Positions 1 to 5,701 are shown, counted from the stretch's first letter. The stretch is 10,899 bases of DNA from an uncultured Propionibacteriaceae bacterium (GCA_937988865.1 CALKHV010000065.1:1-10899), one strand, 5' to 3'. Numbers and translations are program-made. The notes: a model not told the origin generated them from the sequence alone.

Positions 1-233
1 TGCTGGTTGAGCTCGACGGGTTCACCTGGCACGGGGATCGACGCGATGCCGATCAGTGGCGTGACAACGAACTGCTCATCACGTCCGGGCGGCGGACCCT
101 GCGCTACGGCTTCCGCCAGATTGCCGGTCGACCGTGCGAGGTGGCCCACCAGCTGGCGCGAGCACTGTCCGTCCTGGGATGGCGAGGGCCGTTGAAGCGG
201 TGCACGCGGTGCCGCCGTGTCCACCGCTACTGA
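1..233 (+). CDS. DUF559 domain protein, 3' end only
   Basis: The frame that starts at base 3 is open from the left edge to a TGA at 231-233 and gives 76 residues; the start lies outside the window. The visible part begins VELDGFTWHG, continues with a D-x-W-R-x-N-E-L stretch and a G-R-R-x-L-R-Y core, and ends in a basic tail with two cysteines (RCTRC). This order matches the C-terminal half of DUF559 proteins, a family related to very-short-patch-repair endonucleases with a PD-(D/E)XK-like fold and common in actinobacteria. Such proteins are often annotated as endonuclease-domain proteins, but their biological role is mostly unknown. The stop codon shares its last base with a 64-bp repeat, and the next gene is convergent. 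Gly-Arg pairs are not written GGA CGC here, unlike in most genes downstream, which hints at a different origin. The family call is good; nuclease activity is an inference. Confidence 0.72.
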   Translation, partial: LVELDGFTWHGDRRDADQWRDNELLITSGRRTLRYGFRQIAGRPCEVAHQLARALSVLGWRGPLKRCTRCRRVHRY

Positions 234-296
234 CGAGTGAGCGCGCACTCATTCCTGCGGACGTGTTCGACATCAGACACTTTCGCAGGAGTGAAA
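233..296 (+). repeat. 64-bp repeat, copy A, hairpin-forming
   Basis: This copy matches 790-853 at 60 of 64 positions, without gaps and in the same orientation. It fills almost all of the space between two convergent genes, starting on the last base of the DUF559 stop codon and ending 7 bases before the META gene stop. It contains an imperfect inverted repeat with 18-base arms (249-266 and 277-294) around a 10-base loop (TCGACATCAG, identical in both copies). It also has a smaller stem, GAGTGAG (235-241) with CTCATTC (248-254). The position suggests it could act as a bidirectional terminator, but there is no T-tract. A REP- or MITE-like element is the other reading. Confidence 0.85.
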
Positions 297-303
297 CTCA
301 GGG

Positions 304-723
304 CTACGTGCGGACGAGGGTCAGTCTTCCGGCGGGTGACTCCAGGATCAGGATGTCGCCGTCGCGGGTGATCCAGGGGTCGCTGAGCAAGATGTCATGG
401 ACCGCGTCACCCATTGCTCCGTTCTCATTGAGGCAACCTTTCAGGCCCGTTCCCCTGTCAGCTATGAGGAGAGTGTCAGCCTTGACCGAGTAGAGCGCGT
501 TGAACGGGGCACACGAGTTGAATCCGTGGAGGATGCCCCGTGCTCCGAAGTCCATGGATACTCCCTCGACGACCGTCGGGGAGCCGCTCCACGGGGACAG
601 CTCAACCCCCTCCCATTCGCCCCACACGGGATTCGCCCGCGAGTAGATCGTGACGGCGGCGACCGCGACCATCGCCAGCACCGCGACAGCCACCAGCACT
701 CGGGTCACGAGGCGGGGCTTCAC
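304..723 (-). CDS. membrane-anchored META-domain protein
   Basis: With the GTG at 723-721 the product has 139 residues. A short basic N-terminus (MKPRLVTR) is followed by one hydrophobic segment, about residues 9-28, with no lipobox cysteine, so it is probably an uncleaved anchor or signal sequence that places the rest outside the membrane. Residues about 60-139 have the META/HslJ pattern: GFNSCAPFNALYS, then a single cysteine in LKGCLNE, then a D-G-D-x-L-x-L-E strand and a final L-x-L-V strand. META domains occur in surface proteins and in HslJ, which is linked to novobiocin resistance; their chemistry is not settled. The start is uncertain. A better-placed ATG with a Shine-Dalgarno lies at 758 in another frame, and upstream in-frame GTG or ATG candidates would read through repeat B. 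The gene is bracketed by two 64-bp repeats and shows no GGACGC motif, which suggests an accessory gene. Confidence 0.7.
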   Translation of the reverse strand: MKPRLVTRVLVAVAVLAMVAVAAVTIYSRANPVWGEWEGVELSPWSGSPTVVEGVSMDFGARGILHGFNSCAPFNALYSVKADTLLIADRGTGLKGCLNENGAMGDAVHDILLSDPWITRDGDILILESPAGRLTLVRT

Positions 724-758
724 GGCCCCGACCCCCCGCGGGGCGACGCTGCTGTCAT
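720..758 (-). other. 12-codon reading frame overlapping the META gene start
   Basis: An ATG at 758-756 sits 5 bases after a good Shine-Dalgarno (GGAGGG, 769-764, minus strand). It opens a frame for MTAASPRGGSGP that stops at TGA 722-720, overlapping the META start as GTGA. It could be a leader peptide that couples translation to the META gene. Alternatively, it could be the true N-terminus of the META protein, separated by a one-base loss in the G-run at 733-738. The sequence alone does not decide. Confidence 0.4.
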
Positions 759-784
759 CTTCGCCCTCCAGTCTGGTAACAGTG

Positions 785-790
785 AGTCTA
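785..790 (-). promoter_or_regulatory. possible -10 hexamer for the META gene
   Basis: On the minus strand TAGACT fits the actinobacterial -10 pattern TANNNT. Transcription would start near 778, about ten bases before the GGAGGG at 769-764. No convincing -35 is visible at the usual spacing. The hexamer overlaps the edge of repeat B by one base. Confidence 0.35.
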
Positions 791-853
791 CGAGTGAGCG
801 CCCACTCACTCCTGCGGAAGTGTTCGACATCAGACACTTTCGCAGGAATGAAA
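790..853 (+). repeat. 64-bp repeat, copy B, hairpin-forming
   Basis: This is the second copy of the 233-296 element, lying between the divergent META and spermidine-synthase-like genes. The differences from copy A are g245/c802, t252/c809, c262/a819 and g291/a848. Its long stem pairs 811-823 with 834-846 as 13 consecutive pairs with one G-T wobble, and extends to 806-851 with a single mismatch. The small stem GAGTGAG (792-798) with CTCACTC (805-811) is perfect. The two stems share 806-811 and so cannot both form fully. Confidence 0.85.
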
Positions 854-863
854 TGCGAGCCGT

Positions 864-869
864 CAGAAT
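864..869 (+). promoter_or_regulatory. weak -10 candidate (CAGAAT), leaderless spacing
   Basis: CAGAAT ends six bases before the GTG at 876. It keeps the A and final T of the -10 consensus but has C in the first position. The spacing equals that of the stronger leaderless promoters in this window, and no Shine-Dalgarno is present, so it may drive the downstream gene. Confidence 0.3.
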
Positions 870-875
870 GGGCAG

Positions 876-1679
876 GTGAACGCCCGCGTCGTCCCCGATC
901 CCGAGAACCCCGGGGCCTGGTACGTCCGCATCGGCTGGACCGACCAGTCCTGGGTCGACCCCGACGACCCGACCCGGCTCGAATTCGACTATGTCCAGCG
1001 CATCGCCGCCCACATCGACGCCTTCTCACCGGCGGGGCAGCGGCTCCGCATCGTCCACGTCGGGGGCGGCGGCCTCACCCTCCCGCGCTACGTCGCGCAC
1101 ACGCGTCCGACCTCGGCCCAGATCGTCCTTGAACCCGACGAGGCCCTCACCGACGAGGTCCGCGCAGCCCTTCCCCTGCCGCGAAACTCGGGCATCAAGG
1201 TGCGCCCCCAGGACGGACGCACCGGCCTCGCGGCCATGCCCGACGATTACGCCGACCTCGTGGTCATCGACGCGTTCGACGGGGCGCGAGTCCCCGGCGA
1301 ACTGGCGACGGTGAGTTGCTTCGCGGACGTCCGCCGGGTGCTCCACGCGTCCGGCGCACTGCTCATGAACGTCACCGACGGCACCTCCCTCGACTGGACG
1401 CGCCGCACCATCGCCGGCCTCGGACGCTACTTTCCCCACGTCGTCGTCAGTGCAGAATCGGGCACCCTCAAGGGACGCCGTTTCGGCAACCTCGTCCTCG
1501 CAGCGTCCCGGGCCGAGTTCCCCACGGACGTCCTGACCCGCCGCGCCGCCAGCGCAGCCTTCCCCTACCGACTCGTCCACGGCGAGGCCCTCCGCCGGCT
1601 GATCGGCGGGGCCCAACCCTTCTTCGACCCCGGCGAACCCTCGCCGTCACCACCGTTCGGCCCGGCGTCCTTCCAGTAG
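876..1679 (+). CDS. spermidine synthase-like protein
   Basis: The product has 267 residues from a GTG start. No other in-frame start lies close upstream, and conserved family sequence (VVPDPENPGAWYV) begins at residue 5. It has a Rossmann-type methyltransferase/aminopropyltransferase fold: glycine-rich motif I HVGGGGLTLPR (61-71), an acidic residue after the second strand (LEPDEAL, E86), DGR at 113-115, and VVIDAFDGARVP (129-140) where spermidine synthases carry their catalytic Asp motif. That motif is changed here, so polyamine synthesis is doubtful. Actinobacteria often have such spermidine-synthase-like proteins of unknown function. The C-terminus is Pro/Ser-rich. It ends 43 bases before pyrE, which has its own promoter. 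All three Gly-Arg pairs are written GGA CGC. The fold assignment is good and the reaction is unknown. Confidence 0.8.
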   Translation: MNARVVPDPENPGAWYVRIGWTDQSWVDPDDPTRLEFDYVQRIAAHIDAFSPAGQRLRIVHVGGGGLTLPRYVAHTRPTSAQIVLEPDEALTDEVRAALPLPRNSGIKVRPQDGRTGLAAMPDDYADLVVIDAFDGARVPGELATVSCFADVRRVLHASGALLMNVTDGTSLDWTRRTIAGLGRYFPHVVVSAESGTLKGRRFGNLVLAASRAEFPTDVLTRRAASAAFPYRLVHGEALRRLIGGAQPFFDPGEPSPSPPFGPASFQ

Positions 1680-1709
1680 GCGCCCCGCCGGGGTTGAGCG
1701 GGCAACCGA

Positions 1710-1715
1710 TAGATT
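1710..1715 (+). promoter_or_regulatory. -10 hexamer of pyrE (leaderless)
   Basis: TAGATT fits TANNNT and ends seven bases before the pyrE ATG at 1723, so transcription should begin at or next to the start codon. There is no Shine-Dalgarno. No good -35 is seen 16-18 bases upstream, which is common for actinobacterial promoters. Confidence 0.6.
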
Positions 1716-1722
1716 GACCGCC

Positions 1723-2265
1723 ATGTCTGACCACGCCGCCCTCGCCGCCCTCATCCGTGACCTCGCCGTCGTGCACGGACGCGTGACCCTCGCCTCCGGA
1801 CGCGAGGCCGACTACTACATCGACATGCGCCGCGTCACCCTCGACGGCGAGGCGTCCCCCCTTGTCGGACGCGTGATGCGCGAACTCGTCGCCGACTGGG
1901 ACTTCGATGCCGTCGGGGGTCTGACACTCGGCGCCGACCCCGTCGCCACGGCCATGCTCCACGCCGCCGCCGCGTCCGGTGGACGCCTCGACGCCTTCGT
2001 CGTCCGCAAGGAGGCCAAGGCTCACGGCATGCAGCGACGTATCGAGGGCACCGACGTCACCGGACGCAGGGTGCTCGTCGTGGAGGACACTTCGACGACC
2101 GGCGGCTCGGCCCTCGCCGCAGTGGAGGCCGTCATCGAAGCCGGGGGCATCGTGGTGGGCGTCGCCGTGGTCGTCGACCGCAACACGGGTGCAGCCGAGG
2201 TCGTCCGTCAGGCCGGTCTCGACTACCGATTCGCCTTCGGGCTGAACGACCTGGGCCTCGCCTGA
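1723..2265 (+). CDS. pyrE: orotate phosphoribosyltransferase
   Basis: PyrE joins orotate and PRPP to make orotidine 5'-phosphate in cytoplasmic de novo pyrimidine synthesis. The product is 180 residues, the usual length for actinobacterial PyrE. The PRPP-binding motif VLVVEDTSTTGGSA is at 117-130. The basic flexible-loop segment VRKEAKAHG (94-102, with R96, K97, K100 and H102) is the family's catalytic loop, and GREADYYIDMR (26-36) is the usual N-terminal substrate region. ATG 1723 is chosen over a TTG at 1714 because the protein alignment begins there and a -10 hexamer lies seven bases before it. It appears to be transcribed on its own, since the upstream gene ends 43 bases before and the downstream lemA is 132 bases away. 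All five Gly-Arg pairs are written GGA CGC. Confidence 0.95.
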   Translation: MSDHAALAALIRDLAVVHGRVTLASGREADYYIDMRRVTLDGEASPLVGRVMRELVADWDFDAVGGLTLGADPVATAMLHAAAASGGRLDAFVVRKEAKAHGMQRRIEGTDVTGRRVLVVEDTSTTGGSALAAVEAVIEAGGIVVGVAVVVDRNTGAAEVVRQAGLDYRFAFGLNDLGLA

Positions 2266-2300
2266 GCGTTCGTCGCGGGCTCGTGCGAGGGCTGAGCGGC

Positions 2301-2306
2301 TAGGGT
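2301..2306 (+). promoter_or_regulatory. possible -10 hexamer for lemA
   Basis: TAGGGT fits TANNNT in the 132-base gap before lemA. It would give an untranslated leader of roughly 85 bases. Right after it a short inverted repeat, CGCGGT (2311-2316) with ACCGCG (2322-2327) around a 5-base loop, would sit at the mRNA 5' end. No clear -35 is visible. Confidence 0.3.
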
Positions 2307-2397
2307 GGGACGCGGTAGACCACCGCGCCGACGCGCAGCCGCACGTCACTGCCCCGGCGTCCGGCACGACATCGTCCAGCACGACAAGGAGCACTCC

Positions 2398-3162
2398 ATG
2401 GAGTGGATCATCGGCATTCTCATCGCTCTGATCGTCATCGCAGGTTTCCTGGTGATCGGGCCATACAACAGTTTCGTCCGGCTGCGCAACGTCATCCAGG
2501 AGTCGTGGCGCCAGGTCGACGTCGAGCTCAACCGGCGTTACGAGTTGATCCCCAACCTGGTCGAGACCGTTCGGGCCTACGCGGCCCACGAGCGCAACAC
2601 CCTCGAAGAGGTCACCCGGCTGCGGAACAATGCTGTAGCCCTCGCCCAGGGCCACGGCCCTGCCAGTGAGCAGCGCGCCGAGGCCGAGGCTGCCCTGTCG
2701 GCCGGCGTCCGTCAGTTGCTCGTCAGCGTCGAGGCCTATCCGGAATTGAAGAGCAACCAGAACTTCCTCGAGTTGCAGCGCGAACTCACCGACACCGAAG
2801 ACCGCATTGCAGCCGGACGCCGGTTCTACAACGCCAACGTCCGCGCCTACAACACCAAGGTCGAACAGGTGCCCTCGAACATCGTGGCGAACATGTTCAA
2901 GTTCGAGAAGGCGACTTATTTCGAGGTCAACGACCCGGCCGTGCGTCAGGCCCCGGACGTCAACTTCGGCGAGATCTCGTACCGCGCCGGCGACCCGCAG
3001 GTGGGCGGTCAGGCGTCCAGGCAGGCACTCCCTGATCCTCAGTCGTACCAGCAGCAGAATCCCTACCAGCCGCCTGCCGCACCCCAGCAGCTGCCCAATC
3101 CCCAGCAGGGCGGCTACCAGCCCCCCTACCAGCAGCAGCCGCCGTCGGGTCCCACGAACTGA
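2398..3162 (+). CDS. lemA: LemA family protein
   Basis: The ATG at 2398 follows a good Shine-Dalgarno AAGGAG (2386-2391), which fixes the start and gives 254 residues. Residues 2-21 are a hydrophobic N-terminal anchor. The LemA helical core follows: NLVETVRAYAAHERNTLEEV (about 52-71) and the second signature NFLELQRELTDTEDRIAAGR with RFYNANVRAYN just after it (about 121-152). LemA proteins are widespread anchored helical-bundle proteins of unclear function. The core ends near residue 190 and is followed by a low-complexity tail rich in Gln, Pro and Tyr (repeats such as PYQPP and GYQPPYQQQPP). With the usual topology for this family the tail lies on the same side of the membrane as the core, probably outside. 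The gene stands alone, convergent with dedA, and ends at a strong terminator. Confidence 0.92.
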   Translation: MEWIIGILIALIVIAGFLVIGPYNSFVRLRNVIQESWRQVDVELNRRYELIPNLVETVRAYAAHERNTLEEVTRLRNNAVALAQGHGPASEQRAEAEAALSAGVRQLLVSVEAYPELKSNQNFLELQRELTDTEDRIAAGRRFYNANVRAYNTKVEQVPSNIVANMFKFEKATYFEVNDPAVRQAPDVNFGEISYRAGDPQVGGQASRQALPDPQSYQQQNPYQPPAAPQQLPNPQQGGYQPPYQQQPPSGPTN

Positions 3163-3177
3163 ATTGAACTTCCAATA

Positions 3178-3209
3178 CGAAGGGCCCCCGCTGGAGCGGG
3201 GGCCCTTCG
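3178..3209. terminator. bidirectional terminator between lemA and dedA
   Basis: A perfect 14-bp stem (3178-3191 with 3196-3209) with a TGGA loop lies between two convergent stop codons, 15 bases after lemA and 23 bases after the end of dedA. It has no long T-tract but its arms are AT-rich at the base, and its position fits a shared terminator. Confidence 0.85.
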
Positions 3210-3232
3210 TGCTGTGTTCGGAGTCTGGTCGA

Positions 3233-3940
3233 TCAGGCTGCGGCGTCCACCTTCGCGCGCCGCTTCGACAGCACGTACTCGACGATCATCGGGACCACCG
3301 AGATGAAGACGATGAGGAGGATCATGACCTCGAGGTTGTTCTTCACGAACGAGATCTGACCGAGGAAGAACCCCAGCGTCGTCACGCCGCACACCCACAG
3401 GACGCCACCGACGGCTGTCCAGGCGATGAAACGCCGGAAGTCCATGCGGGCGACGCCGGCCACGAGCGTCACGAACGTCCGAACGAAGGGCACGAAACGG
3501 GCCAGGACCAGCGCCTTGGGCCCGTACTTGTCGAAGAACTCGTACGTGAGGTCGACGTAGCGGGGGTCGAACACCTTCCCCATGAAGCCCGTTCGAGGTT
3601 TGAAGAGTGGTGGGCCGACGAGGCGTCCGAGGTAGTAGCCCGAGATGTTGCCGAGGATGGCCGCAGTCGTCAGGACAGCGCAGGCGAAGAGCATCGTCTG
3701 CAGCTTGGTGCCGTAGTGGATCGCCGGTGCGCCACCCTCCAGTCCGCCGGCGATCAGCATGCCGACAGTGAACAGCAGGGAGTCGCCCGGCAGGATCGAG
3801 AACAGCCCGCATTCGGCAAACACGATGACCGCCACGACCCACAGCGCCCAGGGCCCGGCGGCTTCGATGATGTTCTGCGGATCGAGCCAGGACGGCATCA
3901 GCAGGGGAACGAGCGCGAGGTTCGTCAGGAGTGATGTCAC
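3233..3940 (-). CDS. DedA family membrane protein
   Basis: The product has 235 residues from GTG 3940-3938. DedA/SNARE-associated proteins are integral membrane proteins, some of which act as undecaprenyl-phosphate or lipid flippases. Family features in order: a hydrophobic helix (about 29-43), FAECGLFSILPGDSLLF (41-57) with the conserved Glu and GD, GNISGYYLGR (97-106), a long loop, then ARFVPFVRTFVTLVAG (147-162) with the conserved arginines, and two C-terminal helices (about 172-194 and 204-224). The start was chosen because a TACGCT -10 hexamer ends six bases before it and no Shine-Dalgarno exists. Upstream in-frame codons would extend it with Arg-rich non-family sequence. It is divergent from the methyltransferase gene and convergent with lemA. 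A DedA gene also lies next to fba in mycobacteria. The substrate is unknown. Confidence 0.9.
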   Translation of the reverse strand: MTSLLTNLALVPLLMPSWLDPQNIIEAAGPWALWVVAVIVFAECGLFSILPGDSLLFTVGMLIAGGLEGGAPAIHYGTKLQTMLFACAVLTTAAILGNISGYYLGRLVGPPLFKPRTGFMGKVFDPRYVDLTYEFFDKYGPKALVLARFVPFVRTFVTLVAGVARMDFRRFIAWTAVGGVLWVCGVTTLGFFLGQISFVKNNLEVMILLIVFISVVPMIVEYVLSKRRAKVDAAA

Positions 3941-3946
3941 CTGTAG

Positions 3947-3952
3947 AGCGTA
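3947..3952 (-). promoter_or_regulatory. -10 hexamer of dedA (leaderless)
   Basis: On the minus strand TACGCT fits TANNNT and ends six bases before the GTG start at 3940. No Shine-Dalgarno is present, so the mRNA should begin at the start codon. Confidence 0.6.
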
Positions 3953-3956
3953 CCTT

Positions 3957-3976
3957 GGACGCTTGTGGACCCTTGT
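3957..3976 (+). repeat. two tandem 10-bp repeats in the divergent promoter region
   Basis: GGACGCTTGT (3957-3966) is followed directly by GGACCCTTGT (3967-3976), identical at 9 of 10 positions. They cover the -35 area of the dedA promoter and lie just upstream of the methyltransferase start, so they could bind a regulator acting on both genes. Chance is possible because GGACGC is very common here. Confidence 0.4.
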
Positions 3977-3990
3977 GAGCTGACTGTGGG

Positions 3991-4638
3991 GTGGCTGTGA
4001 CCGACGACGCCGCAACGCCTCCTGACGACCCCACCCTGCCCGACGTCGGCGTCGGCCCCCACGCCGAACCGTGGCCCGACGATCCCCGCCTTGACCCCGA
4101 CCTCCTGGCGTCCGGGGATCGTCGCAACGTGGGGGACGAGTTCCGCTACTGGCGCCTCGAAGCCATCGTCGAGGCCTTGGACGCCCGCCGCGCACCCCTC
4201 CACGTCGCGATCCAGAACTGGGAGCACGACTTCAACATCGGCTCCATCGTCCGCACGGCCAACGCGTTCAATGTGGCCGGTGTCCACATCCTCGGACGCC
4301 GCCGCTGGAATCGGCGGGGTGCCATGGTCACCGATCGCTACCTGCACGTGCACCACCACCCAGACGTCGACTCGTTCGCCGCCTGGTGCGCCGAGCGCGG
4401 CATCGAACTCGTCGGTGTCGACAACCTGCCCGGCAGCGTCCCCCTCGAGGACGCCGAACTCCCGCGCGACTGCTGCCTGGTCTTCGGCTCGGAGGGTCCC
4501 GGGCTCACCGACGACATGGTCGCCGCGTGTTCTCGCCTCGTGGCGATCACCCAGTACGGATCCACGCGCTCCCTCAACGCCGGCGCCGCGGCCGCCATCG
4601 CCATGTACCACTGGAGCCTCCAGCACGGACGTCGATGA
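3991..4638 (+). CDS. TrmH/SpoU family RNA 2'-O-methyltransferase
   Basis: The product has 215 residues from GTG 3991; a second in-frame GTG at 3997 is equally possible, with GGTGG just before it as a weak ribosome site. SpoU-family enzymes transfer a methyl group from S-adenosylmethionine to a ribose 2'-OH in tRNA or rRNA and have a deep C-terminal trefoil knot. All three family motifs are present: motif 1 with N82, R88 and N91 in FNIGSIVRTANAF; motif 2 LVFGSEGPGL (163-172); motif 3 STRSLNAGAAAAIAMYHW (191-208). The first ~50 residues are acidic and proline-rich and look like a lineage-specific extension. It has no clear leaderless -10; TACCTT at 3951-3956 is a possible one. A SpoU methyltransferase near pyrE is also seen in mycobacteria. 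The RNA target cannot be told from sequence. Confidence 0.9.
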   Translation: MAVTDDAATPPDDPTLPDVGVGPHAEPWPDDPRLDPDLLASGDRRNVGDEFRYWRLEAIVEALDARRAPLHVAIQNWEHDFNIGSIVRTANAFNVAGVHILGRRRWNRRGAMVTDRYLHVHHHPDVDSFAAWCAERGIELVGVDNLPGSVPLEDAELPRDCCLVFGSEGPGLTDDMVAACSRLVAITQYGSTRSLNAGAAAAIAMYHWSLQHGRR

Positions 4639-4645
4639 CGCCCGA

Positions 4646-4651
4646 TAGCGT
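4646..4651 (+). promoter_or_regulatory. -10 hexamer of the dehydrogenase gene (leaderless)
   Basis: TAGCGT fits TANNNT and ends six bases before ATG 4658, with no Shine-Dalgarno between. It lies only 8 bases after the stop of the methyltransferase gene, so the dehydrogenase can be transcribed independently despite the tight spacing. Confidence 0.6.
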
Positions 4652-4657
4652 GACTGC

Positions 4658-5701
4658 ATGACCGTGCGAGCCTTCGTCGCCTCCCCCCTCACCCCCGCCC
4701 ACGCCGACCTCATCCGGGCGCTCGCCCCCGACCTCGACCTCGTGTTCGAACCCGACCTGATCCCCGACCCCCTGTGGGCTGCAGATCACGTGGGCGATCC
4801 CGCCTACACCCGGACGCCCGAGCAGCAGGCCCGCTACGACGCGCACTGCGCGTCCGCCGAGATCCTGTACGGTCTCCCGGACAACTCGCCGGCCAAGCTG
4901 GCCGAGGTCGTGGCGTCCAACCCCCGCCTGCGCTGGGTGCAGACCATGGCCGCCGGCGGCGGCTCACAGGTCAAGGCCGCGAACCTCGCGGACGCCGACC
5001 TCGCGCGCGTCACCTTCACGACGTCCGCGGGCGTGCACGCCGTGCCGTTGGCCGAGTTCTCGGTGTTCGGCGTGCTCGCCGGGGCGAAAGGTCTGCCGCG
5101 CCTGCAGGGACAGCAGGCGGCCCATGAGTGGGGCCCTCGCTGGACGATGCGTCACGTCTCGCAGTTGACCGTGGTCGTCGTGGGCCTGGGCCACATCGGA
5201 CGCCAGTGCGTCGCGAGTTTCGCCGCCCTCGGGGCGCGCGTCATCGGTGTCAACCGCAGCATTCGCGACGTCCCCGGGGCCGAGCGAGTCGTCACGACCG
5301 ATCGCCTCCTCGAGGTCGCCGCCGAGGCGGACGCCCTCGTCCTCACCCTCCCCGACGCCCTCGGGACGCCGGGTCTGGTCAGTCGTGAGGTGCTCGAGGC
5401 GACGCGTCCGGGCTGCATCGTCACCAACGTCGGACGCGGACTCACCGTCGACGAGCCTGCCCTCGTCGAGTTGCTGGCGTCCGGACACCTGGCCTTCGCC
5501 GCGCTCGACGTCACCGCCGTCGAGCCCCTGCCCAGCGACAGTCCGCTGTGGGATCTGTCCAACGTGCTCATCGCGCCCCACTGCGCCGCCCTCGACGACG
5601 AGGAGCCCCGACTGATCGCCGAACTGTTCGCCGACAATGCCCGTCGCCTCATCGCGGGCGATGCGATGCGCAACGTCGTCGACACCGTCAACTGGTACTG
5701 A
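4658..5701 (+). CDS. D-isomer-specific 2-hydroxyacid dehydrogenase
   Basis: The product is 347 residues, a normal length for the family. These cytoplasmic enzymes reduce a 2-keto acid to the D-2-hydroxy acid, or the reverse, with NAD(P)H. The nucleotide-binding motif GLGHIG is at 176-181, and the catalytic triad can be placed as R260 (TNVGRG), E289 (TAVEPLP) and H308 (IAPHCA). After the second strand of the Rossmann fold the sequence is VIGVNRS (195-201), with Asn-Arg-Ser instead of the Asp typical of NAD-dependent members, which suggests a preference for NADPH. The substrate is not predictable; a glyoxylate/hydroxypyruvate reductase or D-lactate-type role is possible. It follows the methyltransferase gene by 19 bases but has its own leaderless promoter. 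Both Gly-Arg pairs are written GGA CGC. Confidence 0.88.
   Translation: MTVRAFVASPLTPAHADLIRALAPDLDLVFEPDLIPDPLWAADHVGDPAYTRTPEQQARYDAHCASAEILYGLPDNSPAKLAEVVASNPRLRWVQTMAAGGGSQVKAANLADADLARVTFTTSAGVHAVPLAEFSVFGVLAGAKGLPRLQGQQAAHEWGPRWTMRHVSQLTVVVVGLGHIGRQCVASFAALGARVIGVNRSIRDVPGAERVVTTDRLLEVAAEADALVLTLPDALGTPGLVSREVLEATRPGCIVTNVGRGLTVDEPALVELLASGHLAFAALDVTAVEPLPSDSPLWDLSNVLIAPHCAALDDEEPRLIAELFADNARRLIAGDAMRNVVDTVNWY

Noticed and set aside
233..853. CRISPR array
   Set aside because: Only two repeat copies exist, they are 64 bases long and a whole gene lies between them; there are no regular spacers.
233..853. Insertion sequence or composite transposon ends
   Set aside because: No transposase gene is present, the copies are direct rather than inverted, and I see no target-site duplication. 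A small dispersed element remains possible.
724..1029. Minus-strand extension of the META gene to a 241-residue protein
   Set aside because: The added residues are Arg/Gly-rich shadow of the spermidine-synthase-like gene and run through repeat B; they show no protein-like conservation, and a membrane anchor starts just after GTG 723.
2311..2327. Riboswitch in the lemA leader
   Set aside because: Only one short 6-bp hairpin is visible and no known aptamer pattern was recognised.
1468..2655. Minus-strand open frame of 395 codons
   Set aside because: It is antisense to pyrE, lemA and the spermidine-synthase-like gene, all recognisable. Its Asp/Val/Gly-rich make-up is typical of the mirror of a GC-rich gene.
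2807..3934. Plus-strand open frame of 375 codons
   Set aside because: It crosses the lemA terminator and lies antisense to dedA, and its composition (Arg/Glu/His-rich) is a shadow.
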